Assembly (NCBI GenBank): GCA_910584245.1 | Contig: CAJTZF010000006.1 | Span: 95,707 to 159,706 of the forward strand | Source of the DNA: an uncultured Eubacterium sp. | GTDB taxonomy: Bacteria > Bacillota > Clostridia > Lachnospirales > Lachnospiraceae | Direction: 5' to 3' | Length of the DNA: 64,000 nucleotides | Part shown: positions 26,635-35,342 of the stretch, piece after piece | Numbering within the stretch: position 1 is the first letter of the stretch | Layout of the letters: each line of letters opens with the position of its first letter | Program-made: the position numbers and the translations under genes | Notes under the pieces: generated by a model | Told to the model about the DNA's origin: nothing | Databases searched by the model: none | Seen by the model: only the letters and a program-made list of their open reading frames with translations

Positions 26635-27378
26635 TCATTTCTTATTTTCCAATATTGTATCGCCTGGTTCCCGGAACCGCACGATTGCATATGGTGACTT
26701 TTGTGCGTCTGTCAGTACGACATAAAAGCCTTCCTCTCCATATGCTGTATTTACCTTTAGTTCGTCACCAAGCTTAGCCGCAAGCCGGTATTCCACCTGC
26801 AGATCCTCCACTTGAAACCCAGATGGGAGAAAATTCGCAGCAATGCGAACATATTCGCCATTATTCATATGCTCGTTCGTGTCGAGATGATTTTCACAAA
26901 CCCTCACCGTGCCACGAAACTCCATGCTCTTGGGATACGCTACCTTCCGTGACAAATACTCCATCGGATACGGCTCACCCATTCCAAATGGTTCTACCTC
27001 TTCCGGCGTCGCTATAATCGGCTTTCCCGTCTTCTGGTCGAAATAAAACCACTGGGAATCCGCATACGCAAGTACCTCCCCCTGCATGCTCTCCATCACA
27101 AAATTCCTCATTCCAAAAATACCCCGGAATTTATACGGCCACGTGCGTACTACAAATTCCTCTCCCATAGACGGCCGCCTCTTAAATACAATGTGCCATG
27201 AGTTGACGAGCCATGCATGGGCGTCCTCCTTTAAATCCATACAGGACCGTCCCACCTCCTCACTGTGAAAAAGGCTGCAATCCTGCATTGCATTTACGAT
27301 CGCATGCACCTTCAGTTTTCCTTCCGTATCAATTCTGCTGTAAGAAACTCTATCTTTACACTGATACAAATCATCCAT
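26635..27378 (-). CDS. Acyl-ACP thioesterase (FatA/FatB type)
   Basis: This double hot-dog enzyme of about 247 residues releases fatty acids from acyl carrier protein. The N-terminal hot-dog includes NAMQDCSLFHSEEVG. The second has the active-site region ENHLDTNEHMNNGEY, where Asn and His are expected catalytic residues. The start is uncertain: ATG 27378 directly follows AAAAGGAG and overlaps the GNAT stop by 8 bp, while a TTG three codons later has better spacing. Upstream in-frame codons are shadow of the GNAT gene. It is probably translationally coupled to that gene. Confidence 0.88.
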   Translation of the reverse strand: MDDLYQCKDRVSYSRIDTEGKLKVHAIVNAMQDCSLFHSEEVGRSCMDLKEDAHAWLVNSWHIVFKRRPSMGEEFVVRTWPYKFRGIFGMRNFVMESMQGEVLAYADSQWFYFDQKTGKPIIATPEEVEPFGMGEPYPMEYLSRKVAYPKSMEFRGTVRVCENHLDTNEHMNNGEYVRIAANFLPSGFQVEDLQVEYRLAAKLGDELKVNTAYGEEGFYVVLTDAQKSPYAIVRFREPGDTILENKK

Positions 27379-27817
27379 CTCCTTTTCTATTTCCGCAAAT
27401 CCATTTTGACATGCCCGAACCATGATTCCCAAACGGCCTTTTATGGAACCCAAGCTTTCCGTAAAATTCCTCCTTGTTCATCGCAGACATTAGATTAACC
27501 ATAATCGTCTCTCCCTCATGGACCTGGGTTTCGAGCCACCGCAGCACATCCTCTATCATTTTCCTGCCGAGCCCCTGGGACTGGTAATCCGGATGCACAA
27601 TTACGTCACAGATAAAATATACATAGCCGCCATCCCCTACTACTCTCGCCATCCCGACCGGAACCGTCCCATCGCACGCAATAACTTTGTACAGGGAATT
27701 CCGCAGTGCACATGCTGCACGCTCTGGCGCAATATAAATAAATTCCACACTTCTTCGAAGGTCATTGTACTCCTCAACCGAAATTTCATGTATAAATATA
27801 ATGTTTTTAAGCTTCAT
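27371..27817 (-). CDS. GNAT family N-acetyltransferase
   Basis: This 148-residue acetyl-CoA-dependent acetyltransferase has the motif A DVIVHPDYQSQGLGRKMI (about 70-87), whose QSQGLG loop binds the CoA pyrophosphate. Motif B follows near FYGKLGFHKR. The target amine is unknown. No good ribosome-binding site precedes the ATG, which lies only 4 nt after the stop of the DUF4250 gene, suggesting translational coupling. Its end overlaps the thioesterase start. Confidence 0.88.
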   Translation of the reverse strand: MKLKNIIFIHEISVEEYNDLRRSVEFIYIAPERAACALRNSLYKVIACDGTVPVGMARVVGDGGYVYFICDVIVHPDYQSQGLGRKMIEDVLRWLETQVHEGETIMVNLMSAMNKEEFYGKLGFHKRPFGNHGSGMSKWICGNRKGDG

Positions 27818-27821
27818 TTTT

Positions 27822-27998
27822 TTATATGAACTGGTTTGTCACCTCATCATAATGATAATCCAAACTGGCAAGGTTTTCACATAGTATGTTCTGGTCAATA
27901 TCGTTTGACCTGCAAAATTCCTCTAGTGTTGCGTATTGGTCACGCAGCTGCGTATTGGCATAACTAAGCAATATAATGGGGTCACCCGGAATGCTCAT
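27822..27998 (-). CDS. DUF4250 small protein
   Basis: This 58-residue protein has the DUF4250 pattern: IPGDPIILLSYANTQLRD, then LEEFCRSNDIDQN and DYHYDEVTNQF. The function is unknown. The start at 27998 is chosen because GAGG lies 5-6 nt upstream and family members begin near the IPxDPxxLLSY motif; ATGs 7 and 15 codons earlier are alternatives. It is first in a compact set with the GNAT, thioesterase and CvfB genes, driven by the promoter at 28071-28099. Confidence 0.82.
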   Translation of the reverse strand: MSIPGDPIILLSYANTQLRDQYATLEEFCRSNDIDQNILCENLASLDYHYDEVTNQFI

Positions 27999-28018
27999 AA
28001 TATCCTCGCTTTCTGGCA

Positions 28019-29557
28019 TTAAATTACCTTTTCGAATTTCCATGTATCTTTTTTATGATACAACAATATCATTTTATATGGTATAGTGTTTTTTGTCAAC
28101 CTCCCCCCTCCCCCGATAGCATAGTTTCTCGCCTTTCCTCCCTCTCCTTCCGGCTTTTCCCCCCGCGGCATCTCTCCGTCAGGTTTTTCCCTGGGCGGCT
28201 CCCCGCCATCCGGACGCCTGCCGCCAAAGGCATGGCCCTCCGCGCCGGCCGAAACGGACATAGAAGAAAGCTCTATCTCAACCTTCTCTTCCCCTAATAA
28301 GAGCGTGTATTTCTCCCCCTGTTTTAAATCCGGGCTGCTGAAAACGACCGATGAAAATTCCCTTTTCGCCGTATGCGAAAACAGGACGTCCCCCACCTCA
28401 TTTTGTACTGTTATAACAGTGCCTGCCGCCACCGCTTCGCTGTGGTTATACCGGAAAGAACACTGTTTTGACTCCTCCTGGAACGTCTCGGCCATATCGG
28501 AACTGCCCACAGCAATCACACTTCCTCCGCTGACCAAAAGACTTCCGCCATTTTCCGTGCCGCTGTCCAGAGCCCCATTGCCACCGTCGGACGGACCATC
28601 AATACGGATCGTCCCGCCCTCAATACTTAAATCTCCATTTGAGTCCAGACCATCCCCGCTGGCGTCTACCGAAATCACACCGCCGGAAATGACAAGCTTC
28701 GGTTTTGTTTCCGTCGTCTTTTGGGAACCGCCAAAACCACCGCGTCCCTCATTCTGGCCGCCATAGGCGTTTATGCCGTCATCGGAAGAGACAATCTGAA
28801 TTTCGCCTCCCTCCACATAAACCTCATTTCCCTCGAGGCCCTCATAACTTTTCGTAATGTCAATATTACCCGCCTTAACTGTCAACTGACGGTCTGCATG
28901 CATGCCGTCATCCCCGGAAGCAAGCGAAAACGTCCCGTCCGCTATTAACAGATCCTCATTGGAATGCAGCGCATCCCCAGTGCTTTCCACCTGGTAGTTT
29001 CCGGACATAATCTGCAAATCCTTTTTGGACTTGATTCCACCGTTGATATATCCATATACGGTGAGACTGCCCCCGCCTTCCAGAATAAGGTTTTCTTTCG
29101 AAAAGACAGCGGCACCAGAAGCCTCATCCCCGTTTCCGCTGGCGCTCCCGTCTGGCTTCTGCCCGCTTCTCACCTCATTTTCCGTTCCTTCGGCCAAACA
29201 TATGCGGACGCTCCCCGCTTCTTTGATGTGAATGGCATCCTCTTTTTCATTTGCCACCGCCACTCCATCCAAGTGCAACCTCACTTCATCTTTGTCGCCA
29301 GCTTCCACCCGGATCTGTCCGTCCTCCAGCGTGCCCGAAATACGGTAATCGCCAGCTTCCTTTATCGTCACAGTCGTCCCTGACACCGAAACACCACTGC
29401 CGGAAACCGCGGCCGAATCCGAATTGAGCAAAATATCCGCCTCCCCGCCAGTCCTCTCCGTACCCGGAAGAAAAAATGCAGCAGCACACACAACCCCCGC
29501 CAAGCCAGCCGCCAAAAGCGCAGCCAGCCATCCTTTTGTTTTCTTTTCCAAAGTCAT
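28019..29557 (-). CDS. Exported Cthe_2159-type carbohydrate-binding protein
   Basis: This 512-residue exported protein begins with a hydrophobic signal-anchor (about 10-30). The body is a parallel beta-helix-like run of short repeats with GD/SxDGI motifs (GDYRISGTLEDGQI, ALHSNEDLLIADGTF, GDGLDSNGDLSIEGGTI) that matches the Cthe_2159 family, whose founder binds cellulose and polygalacturonate. A low-complexity Gly/Pro/Glu/Arg linker follows (about 440-480), then about 30 residues of ordinary composition. That last part overlaps a promoter and may be readthrough of a lost stop. It is third in a cluster with VTC and DUF4956 genes. Confidence 0.85.
   Translation of the reverse strand: MTLEKKTKGWLAALLAAGLAGVVCAAAFFLPGTERTGGEADILLNSDSAAVSGSGVSVSGTTVTIKEAGDYRISGTLEDGQIRVEAGDKDEVRLHLDGVAVANEKEDAIHIKEAGSVRICLAEGTENEVRSGQKPDGSASGNGDEASGAAVFSKENLILEGGGSLTVYGYINGGIKSKKDLQIMSGNYQVESTGDALHSNEDLLIADGTFSLASGDDGMHADRQLTVKAGNIDITKSYEGLEGNEVYVEGGEIQIVSSDDGINAYGGQNEGRGGFGGSQKTTETKPKLVISGGVISVDASGDGLDSNGDLSIEGGTIRIDGPSDGGNGALDSGTENGGSLLVSGGSVIAVGSSDMAETFQEESKQCSFRYNHSEAVAAGTVITVQNEVGDVLFSHTAKREFSSVVFSSPDLKQGEKYTLLLGEEKVEIELSSMSVSAGAEGHAFGGRRPDGGEPPREKPDGEMPRGEKPEGEGGKARNYAIGGGGRLTKNTIPYKMILLYHKKDTWKFEKVI
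28071..28099 (-). promoter_or_regulatory. Promoter inside the 3' end of the Cthe_2159-like gene
   Basis: On the minus strand TTGACA (complement of 28094-28099) and TAAAAT (complement of 28071-28076) are 17 nt apart. It lies in the last 30 codons of the upstream gene and would drive the DUF4250-GNAT-thioesterase-cvfB set. Confidence 0.7.
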
Positions 29558-29571
29558 TCCCCCTCACAATG

Positions 29572-30234
29572 TCACAAAATCTCACGATCAGAAAATTCTC
29601 CGATCATAATCGTCAGGTTTCCATTTCTCGTTCTTATTTCATCCAAAAACTCTTTTCGTATCGTCCCATCCCGGAATATAACATGATACGTCAGCTCGAT
29701 CAGCGTCCCCATATTTGTCGTGCGGATGCGTTCTAATTTTGTACATATCGTATGGGCAGCAAAAATATCATCAAACAATCCCTCATAATTATAATTTTCA
29801 GGTATCGTGATTTTCAGCTGTTTTTCTGCTTTTGACACGCCTCCGAAATGAAGCGCGGTCAGAAGAAGGGTAAACACCGCAACACAGACAAAAAAGAGGA
29901 CGGCAATTCCCACATATCCCATACCGAGCGCAAGTCCCACCGCCATCGACGTAAAGATTGCCGCGATCTCCTTTGCCGTCCCGGGCACACTTCGGAAACG
30001 TACAAGGGTAAACGCTCCGGCTACTGCGATCCCGGCGCCGATATTTCCATTCACTAGCATGATAATGACCGTAACCGTCAGCGGAATAAGCGCCAGCGTG
30101 AGGGCAAAACCGCTGCTGTGCCTGCTCTTATAAGAAAATACCATCGCCAAAAGCACGCCGAGCACTATCGCCGCCGCAAGGCATATCAAAAACCCGGGCA
30201 TCGTAACCGGCCTTGTAATAATACTATTTAACAT
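29572..30234 (-). CDS. DUF4956 membrane protein
   Basis: This 220-residue protein has four hydrophobic segments (about 13-33, 43-62, 66-78, 93-125), with the conserved glycine/arginine loop GAFTLVRFRSVPGTAKEIAAIF, and a soluble ferredoxin-like C-terminal domain (KITIPENYNYEGLF onward). DUF4956 has no known biochemical role. The gene overlaps the VTC gene by 7 bp and is followed after 14 bp by the Cthe_2159-like gene. This tight arrangement suggests a membrane component of one system. Confidence 0.88.
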   Translation of the reverse strand: MLNSIITRPVTMPGFLICLAAAIVLGVLLAMVFSYKSRHSSGFALTLALIPLTVTVIIMLVNGNIGAGIAVAGAFTLVRFRSVPGTAKEIAAIFTSMAVGLALGMGYVGIAVLFFVCVAVFTLLLTALHFGGVSKAEKQLKITIPENYNYEGLFDDIFAAHTICTKLERIRTTNMGTLIELTYHVIFRDGTIRKEFLDEIRTRNGNLTIMIGEFSDREIL

Positions 30235-30947
30235 ATTTTATATCCTCCTTGAAATAAACTTGCAGCAATATGTCTCTGATAACATACGCCAAATTTGGAA
30301 AACCCTAAGGGGTAAATCTCATACTTGTTGAGCGCATCCGCCAGCCATAGCGGAATTGCCCCCGGCGTTTTCACCTCCATCACTATTTCGTCCCCGTTTA
30401 AGACAGGCTCCCCTTCATCTCCAGACTGCAGCGTCAGCCGGTCCATCCGCCACCGGATGCGAAAATCAAACGTAATGCGAATACCCTTATCTTCCTTTCC
30501 CGCCAGGGCAATCCGGTCATATCCGATAAACACTTTCGGCTTCGGGCGGTAAAACCCGAGAAACCACTGGATCTCTCTCTGGATCTGCAAATTTTCACTG
30601 AGCCTCTCTCCCTCCTTGAGAAACGCTTGGATCTGCGCCGGACTGGCCCCGACCCTCCGCTTATAAACGATGCCGTCATACTTTTTCTTGATCTCCGCAA
30701 ATACCAGGCCGCCTCCGCCGGGAACGCCATAACTCCGAAGCCGAAATTTTTCCTTATAATTTGGTTTATCCAGCGACGCGCGGATTAAGTCATAAAAATC
30801 GGTATCAAAATAAATATTACACACCGTATAGCTTCCATAACAGTCTTCCGCCATTTCCTTTTTCAATAGGGGCAATATACGTTCATACTGGACCTGTGTC
30901 AACAAAAACTTTTTCTCATACCGCTCAAATGTGCTCTGCACCTCCAT
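30228..30947 (-). CDS. VTC-type polyphosphate polymerase domain protein
   Basis: This 239-residue protein has the triphosphate-tunnel fold of the yeast VTC4 catalytic domain. Basic and acidic tunnel strands are visible: ERYEKKFLL, NYKEKFRLRSYG, FAEIKKKYDGIVYKRRV, and EIVMEVKTPGAIP near the end. VTC4 makes polyphosphate from ATP; activity of bacterial homologues is inferred. The start at 30947 has AAAGGAGG 8-9 nt upstream; an ATG ten codons earlier is less likely. It is first in the VTC-DUF4956-Cthe_2159 cluster, divergent from spoVAF. Confidence 0.88.
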   Translation of the reverse strand: MEVQSTFERYEKKFLLTQVQYERILPLLKKEMAEDCYGSYTVCNIYFDTDFYDLIRASLDKPNYKEKFRLRSYGVPGGGGLVFAEIKKKYDGIVYKRRVGASPAQIQAFLKEGERLSENLQIQREIQWFLGFYRPKPKVFIGYDRIALAGKEDKGIRITFDFRIRWRMDRLTLQSGDEGEPVLNGDEIVMEVKTPGAIPLWLADALNKYEIYPLGFSKFGVCYQRHIAASLFQGGYKIC

Positions 30948-31116
30948 CTGCCTTTTCCTCCTTTCGAGCGGTATCATTGTATTAAATATGTGTGAACAGA
31001 CAGCGGTAACATTGTGAAGAAGCTGTGATTTCTTACCAGCCCCTGCATACTTTTGATGATTATGGAAATACTGAAAATAACTTTAGCAAAGAGTGGCTAA
31101 TGAGGAGGTTTAGAGA

Positions 31117-32532
31117 ATGCCAGGTTCTTTTTCGAAAGATTTTGAGACAAATAAACAGTATATTGACGAACTTTTTCAGGTTAAGAAAAGCTTTGATCTT
31201 ATTTACCGGGTGGTGACGATTGGTGGTAGAACATCTTGTTTTTATTTTATTGATGGCTTCTGTAAAGATGAAGTTATGGAGAAGATAATTGAGTTTTTAT
31301 ATAAAATCACGCCGGACCAGATGCCGGAAACTGCCCATGACTTTTTGAAAGACCGTTTACCCTATGGAGAAATTGATCTGGTCTCAGATGAGGCAAACCT
31401 GATCCAGCGCATGCTCTCCGGCGTCCCGATCCTTATCATCGACGGGTACGATAAATTTCTCGCTATGGATTTCCGGACATATCCTGCCCGCGGAGTGGAC
31501 GAGCCGGAGAAGGACAAAGTTATGCGCGGCTCAAAGGATGGTTTTGTGGAGACGGTTGTCTACAACACGGCGCTGATCCGCAGACGTATCCGGTCGCCGC
31601 AGCTCGTCATGGAGATGAATACGGTCGGAAGAAGTTCCCGCACCGATGTCGTGCTATGCTATATGTCTGACCGGGTAGAACAGAAAATGCTCCAGGACAT
31701 CAAGAACCGCCTGAAAAAAATAGATATTGACGCCCTCACAATGAATCAGGAGAGCCTTGCTGAGTGCCTCTATCAACACAAGTGGTATAACCCGTTTCCT
31801 AAATTCAAATTTACGGAGCGTCCCGACACGACAGCCGCCAGCATACTGGAAGGAAGTATCGTCATCCTTGTCGACACGTCCCCTTCCGCCATGATCTTGC
31901 CGACTTCCGTTTTCGATATCATCGAGGACGCTGACGACTACTATTTTCCACCCGTTACCGGTACCTATCTGCGCCTTTCGAGAATTGCGATCAACATCCT
32001 TGCCGTCCTCCTGACGCCGACCTTTCTGCTGCTATTTATGCATCCGGAATGGATTCCCGAATGCCTGAGCTTTATCGAAATTACAGATCCGATCAACATT
32101 CCGATCTTTATGCAATTTCTTATTTTGGAATTTGCCATCGACGGCCTCCGCCTCGCGTCCCTGAACACACCGAGTATGTTTAGCACGCCGCTAAGTGTCG
32201 TGGCCGGTATCGTACTCGGAGATTACACGGTAAGCTCCGGCTGGTTCAATTCCGAAATCATGCTGTACATGGCATTTGTCGCAGTCGCGAATTATACCCA
32301 GGTCAGCTTTGAGCTCGGCTACGCATTGAAATTCATGCGCCTCATACTGATCTGCCTCACTGCTGCGTTCGGTGTGTACGGTTATATCGGAGGAATCCTG
32401 CTCACTCTTGTCTGTATTGTATGCAATAAAACCATTTCAGGAAAGAGCTATATTTACCCAATTCTTCCATTTAATTACAAACAGTTTATGAGGCGTTTCT
32501 GCCGTGTAAGCCTGCCAAAATCAGAGAGATAA
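31117..32532 (+). CDS. spoVAF: SpoVAF/GerA-family spore germination protein
   Basis: This 471-residue protein has a large soluble N-terminal GerAA-type domain (about 1-270) and about five C-terminal membrane segments. The family strings NTALIRRRIRSPQLVMEM, GRSSRTDVVLCYM and ITDPINIPIFMQFLILEFAIDGLR are clear. Lengths and motifs fit SpoVAF better than germinant-receptor A subunits; GerA-type proteins act in the spore inner membrane as nutrient-gated channels. No SpoVA genes lie beside it, which is unusual for SpoVAF. GAGGAGG lies 9 nt before the ATG. A forespore promoter is expected, but I could not assign one firmly. Confidence 0.9.
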   Translation: MPGSFSKDFETNKQYIDELFQVKKSFDLIYRVVTIGGRTSCFYFIDGFCKDEVMEKIIEFLYKITPDQMPETAHDFLKDRLPYGEIDLVSDEANLIQRMLSGVPILIIDGYDKFLAMDFRTYPARGVDEPEKDKVMRGSKDGFVETVVYNTALIRRRIRSPQLVMEMNTVGRSSRTDVVLCYMSDRVEQKMLQDIKNRLKKIDIDALTMNQESLAECLYQHKWYNPFPKFKFTERPDTTAASILEGSIVILVDTSPSAMILPTSVFDIIEDADDYYFPPVTGTYLRLSRIAINILAVLLTPTFLLLFMHPEWIPECLSFIEITDPINIPIFMQFLILEFAIDGLRLASLNTPSMFSTPLSVVAGIVLGDYTVSSGWFNSEIMLYMAFVAVANYTQVSFELGYALKFMRLILICLTAAFGVYGYIGGILLTLVCIVCNKTISGKSYIYPILPFNYKQFMRRFCRVSLPKSER

Positions 32533-32557
32533 TTGGTCCAAAATCCGTGATTTTTAC

Positions 32558-32586
32558 TTGTGTCTCCCGCCAAAATGTGGTACACT
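32558..32586 (+). promoter_or_regulatory. Promoter of the small acidic protein gene
   Basis: TTGTGT (32558-32563) and TACACT (32581-32586) are separated by 17 nt, 32 nt before the ATG of the 50-residue gene. Confidence 0.55.
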
Positions 32587-32617
32587 ATTTGTATATAGAA
32601 AAAGGAGGACACAACAT

Positions 32618-32770
32618 ATGGAGACTTTTTTTTCAGATGATGATCTCTTGGATCTGTTAGAGGAGCTGGAAGAAGAAAATGCGGAGCTGGAAATCCTTGA
32701 GTCCGAAATTGAAATGGAGGCATCTAACAGGCGTTTTGAAGAAATCATCCTCAAACACCGAAATGATTAA
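32618..32770 (+). CDS. Small acidic helical protein
   Basis: This 50-residue protein begins METFFSDDDLLDLLEELEEE and is strongly acidic and alpha-helical, with heptad-like Leu/Ile spacing suggesting a coiled coil; the last ten residues are basic. A very good ribosome-binding site (AAAGGAGG) lies about 10 nt before the ATG, with its own candidate promoter upstream and a strong terminator right after the stop. That combination supports a real small gene. I do not recognise a family. Confidence 0.75.
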   Translation: METFFSDDDLLDLLEELEEENAELEILESEIEMEASNRRFEEIILKHRND

Positions 32771-32804
32771 AGGCTATCCTTAGTTAGTAGGATAGCCTTT
32801 TTTC
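32770..32804 (+). terminator. Rho-independent terminator
   Basis: AAAGGCTATCCT pairs with AGGATAGCCTTT around a short loop (TAGTTAGT region) and is followed by a T tract. It ends the small acidic gene and may also work for the convergent transglutaminase operon. Confidence 0.9.
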
Positions 32805-32821
32805 TGTCTCTTTTTATTCTT

Positions 32822-35323
32822 TTAAATGCAGAGGATGTACATATAGTACAACTTCTTGATCCCCCTCACCTCTTCATACACTTTGTGCCGTATGCTCCGG
32901 TAGGCCGTCCGAAATTCTGCAATCTGTTCCTTGTCAAACTTCTCATAGCTAAAGCTGGCGCAAAATACCATCGAAATAAATGGGTAAACAATCTCCTCCC
33001 GCAATCCATAATGACTGGCAATTTGCTCCGTGTATTCCCCGACACTCTGTCCCCGGTAACGGATTCCCTTATCGACAAATGCCTTATCCAAATGGCGGTA
33101 GTATACAAGAATCTGTTTGCGCTTTGTCTTCCTCCTCACATTCCTTTTAAATAACAGGATCCGGACGCGGCGCTGCACCTCTGCTGCCACAACCAATAGC
33201 AGGACCAGAAACAGGACGGCAATTGCAATCCGCCACCAGGCCATCGGATGGCTGTTCTCTCCTTTGTCCTTTCCCGATACCGCGCCTTCGCTTGCCGCAT
33301 CTGGACGTTTCTCCTCGTCCTCCTCCCGATTATAATGGTCGCTCTCAATATTTTCAAATGTCATGTCATCTTCCGGCTCCGGCGTCGGCCCGGTCACAGA
33401 CAGATCTTCCGGGTCCGCGGCGTCACCCGGCGTCCCTTTTGCCCCGCCGGCTCCTTTTTTCTCTTCGTCCTGACCATCTGTCACGGAAGAATCATCTGCG
33501 GTATCCTCATCCCCCCGCCCCGGCGTAAATTCCATCGGAACAAATCCATAGTTTTCCTGATAGACCTCTACCCATGCATGGATGTCCTCGTCTGTCACTT
33601 CAAGCTCCGTATTCGTGCCAAGCACATCCGCCAGCTGTTCCTTGCTGACGTACAATCCTTCGATATACCTCGTCGGAATGCCGATCCCGCGCAAAAGGAC
33701 TGCCGCCGCTGTCGCATAATGCACGCAATACCCCTTTTTATTTTCTTTCAAAAAATATACTACGGAATCTTCATCCTTTGGCGTTTTGCCAGGTGACAGC
33801 GTATACTCCGTGTCGTTCATAATAAAATTACGCGTCTCCTCGATAATACGGTACAGGGATGCGGAACCATCGTTCCATTTATCCAGCAAGCCATCTTGGG
33901 AGTTCAAATAACTTTTGTACTCCTCTATGACTCCTGCCGTCTCCTCCGGCACCTTAACATAATATTTGCGGGCAAATTCCAGCAGTTTCTCCCGGTTTCC
34001 CTGGCTTCTAACCCAAAAATCATTTTCCGCCAGCTTATATTTATTTCCGACCAGTCCCTTCTTTAATTCGGAATAAAGCACTGGATAGTACTCCGCCTCA
34101 TACTGCACCCCTGGCACTAATACGGTACTTCTTCCCCCCTCGTTTGAAAAAGTAACGGTGGGAAAGTACGGAACGACATAATTTCCAAATCCAAATGCGA
34201 GATTCTTCACGGTAATTTTTCCCGTAGACCACAGCTTTTCATTTCCCGTCGTCTGGCTGTCGCCAATCTGATTGCGCAAAGTAACATGCCAGTTATCGAG
34301 TGAAAGACCATTCGACGAAAGAGCGTCCCACTGTTGTTGATATTGCTCATCTTTGATCTGACGCCACCGGTTCTGTGAGTATTCGGCCCCCGTATACCCC
34401 TTCAAATACAAACCATGCGTAATATCAAAATCACCTTTTATTTTCAAAAGCGTCTTCCCTGTGCGGTTGACCTGGCTATGCCTTCCCACCCGTCCATAAT
34501 CTATCGCATCCCCGCTCAAATATCCCCGCACCCACGTCATAATATCATCCCGTTCCCACGTAGTGATAGAAAGCGCAGAATTCCGAATTTCCACGATGTC
34601 ATTCAAATGGTTGCTGTACCGCTGTGGCGACAGAAAAAGATACGTCACCGCGCTGGCAACTATACCTACGCTCACAAGCACGAGTGACAATTTTTGCCGC
34701 ATACGCTTATCCGTCGTGTCATACCGCAGAAAACGCGTCCCAATTACGGCAACTGTAATAAATAAATAAACTACTACATTGGAAAAATATCCAATCTTTC
34801 CAACTGTAAGAGGTATAACAAAAAACCCTACCGTCGACAATACATAGACGGCAGACCGCCTTTTCCTGTAAAAACAGCCGCTGATAAGCGCCGTGAGATA
34901 TACTGCAACAACAATAATAACAAGCGTCGAACAATATTCCACACTTGCCGTTTCCTGTTGAAATCCCTTATTACTCACAAGCGTCACAGTGCCCTGGGTG
35001 TAATTCATGAATTCCTTCAAATATGTATTTATGATCGTTACCAATCCCTTTTGTACCACACTGCGGAACCGCAACATTACAATCAGGGCAAATACGCTTA
35101 TGCCAAGCATGCCATAGAGCTTTCCGTGCGGGAAGGTTTCCAGAACTGTAAATAACCCGTAAAACAAAAACGATGCCCCCAATAATACCACAGCCGTCAC
35201 CGGCTGGTTGACTGGCACCGAAAGGCTCAGGGCCGCGCACATAATGGCGGAATATACACCGAAAAATACCAGAAGTACCTGACTGAGTTCCAATATAATA
35301 TTTACAAATTTACTGGTTTTCAT
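32822..35323 (-). CDS. Membrane transglutaminase-like protein
   Basis: This 833-residue protein starts with about seven membrane segments (to about residue 235), then an extracytoplasmic transglutaminase-core domain with the catalytic Cys in KKGYCVHYATAAAVLLRGIG and His in DIHAWVEVYQENYG. A charged Asp/Glu/Pro-rich linker, another membrane helix (WWRIAIAVLFLVLLLVV) and a cytoplasmic DUF4129-like tail follow. This is the TgpA-like member of the MoxR/DUF58/transglutaminase set, thought to act in envelope protein processing or crosslinking; the substrate is unknown. It is last in its operon, 19 bp after the DUF58 gene. Confidence 0.9.
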   Translation of the reverse strand: MKTSKFVNIILELSQVLLVFFGVYSAIMCAALSLSVPVNQPVTAVVLLGASFLFYGLFTVLETFPHGKLYGMLGISVFALIVMLRFRSVVQKGLVTIINTYLKEFMNYTQGTVTLVSNKGFQQETASVEYCSTLVIIVVAVYLTALISGCFYRKRRSAVYVLSTVGFFVIPLTVGKIGYFSNVVVYLFITVAVIGTRFLRYDTTDKRMRQKLSLVLVSVGIVASAVTYLFLSPQRYSNHLNDIVEIRNSALSITTWERDDIMTWVRGYLSGDAIDYGRVGRHSQVNRTGKTLLKIKGDFDITHGLYLKGYTGAEYSQNRWRQIKDEQYQQQWDALSSNGLSLDNWHVTLRNQIGDSQTTGNEKLWSTGKITVKNLAFGFGNYVVPYFPTVTFSNEGGRSTVLVPGVQYEAEYYPVLYSELKKGLVGNKYKLAENDFWVRSQGNREKLLEFARKYYVKVPEETAGVIEEYKSYLNSQDGLLDKWNDGSASLYRIIEETRNFIMNDTEYTLSPGKTPKDEDSVVYFLKENKKGYCVHYATAAAVLLRGIGIPTRYIEGLYVSKEQLADVLGTNTELEVTDEDIHAWVEVYQENYGFVPMEFTPGRGDEDTADDSSVTDGQDEEKKGAGGAKGTPGDAADPEDLSVTGPTPEPEDDMTFENIESDHYNREEDEEKRPDAASEGAVSGKDKGENSHPMAWWRIAIAVLFLVLLLVVAAEVQRRVRILLFKRNVRRKTKRKQILVYYRHLDKAFVDKGIRYRGQSVGEYTEQIASHYGLREEIVYPFISMVFCASFSYEKFDKEQIAEFRTAYRSIRHKVYEEVRGIKKLYYMYILCI

Positions 35324-35342
35324 AAGTTCACCTCCTCAGACA

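Noticed and set aside
28019..29557. Possible lipoprotein signal in the Cthe_2159-like protein
   Set aside because: The only candidate Cys follows GVV, which does not fit a lipobox; an uncleaved anchor or ordinary signal peptide is more likely.
31025..31216. Short frame overlapping the start of spoVAF
   Set aside because: It is out of frame with spoVAF, has no ribosome-binding site and has no recognisable features.
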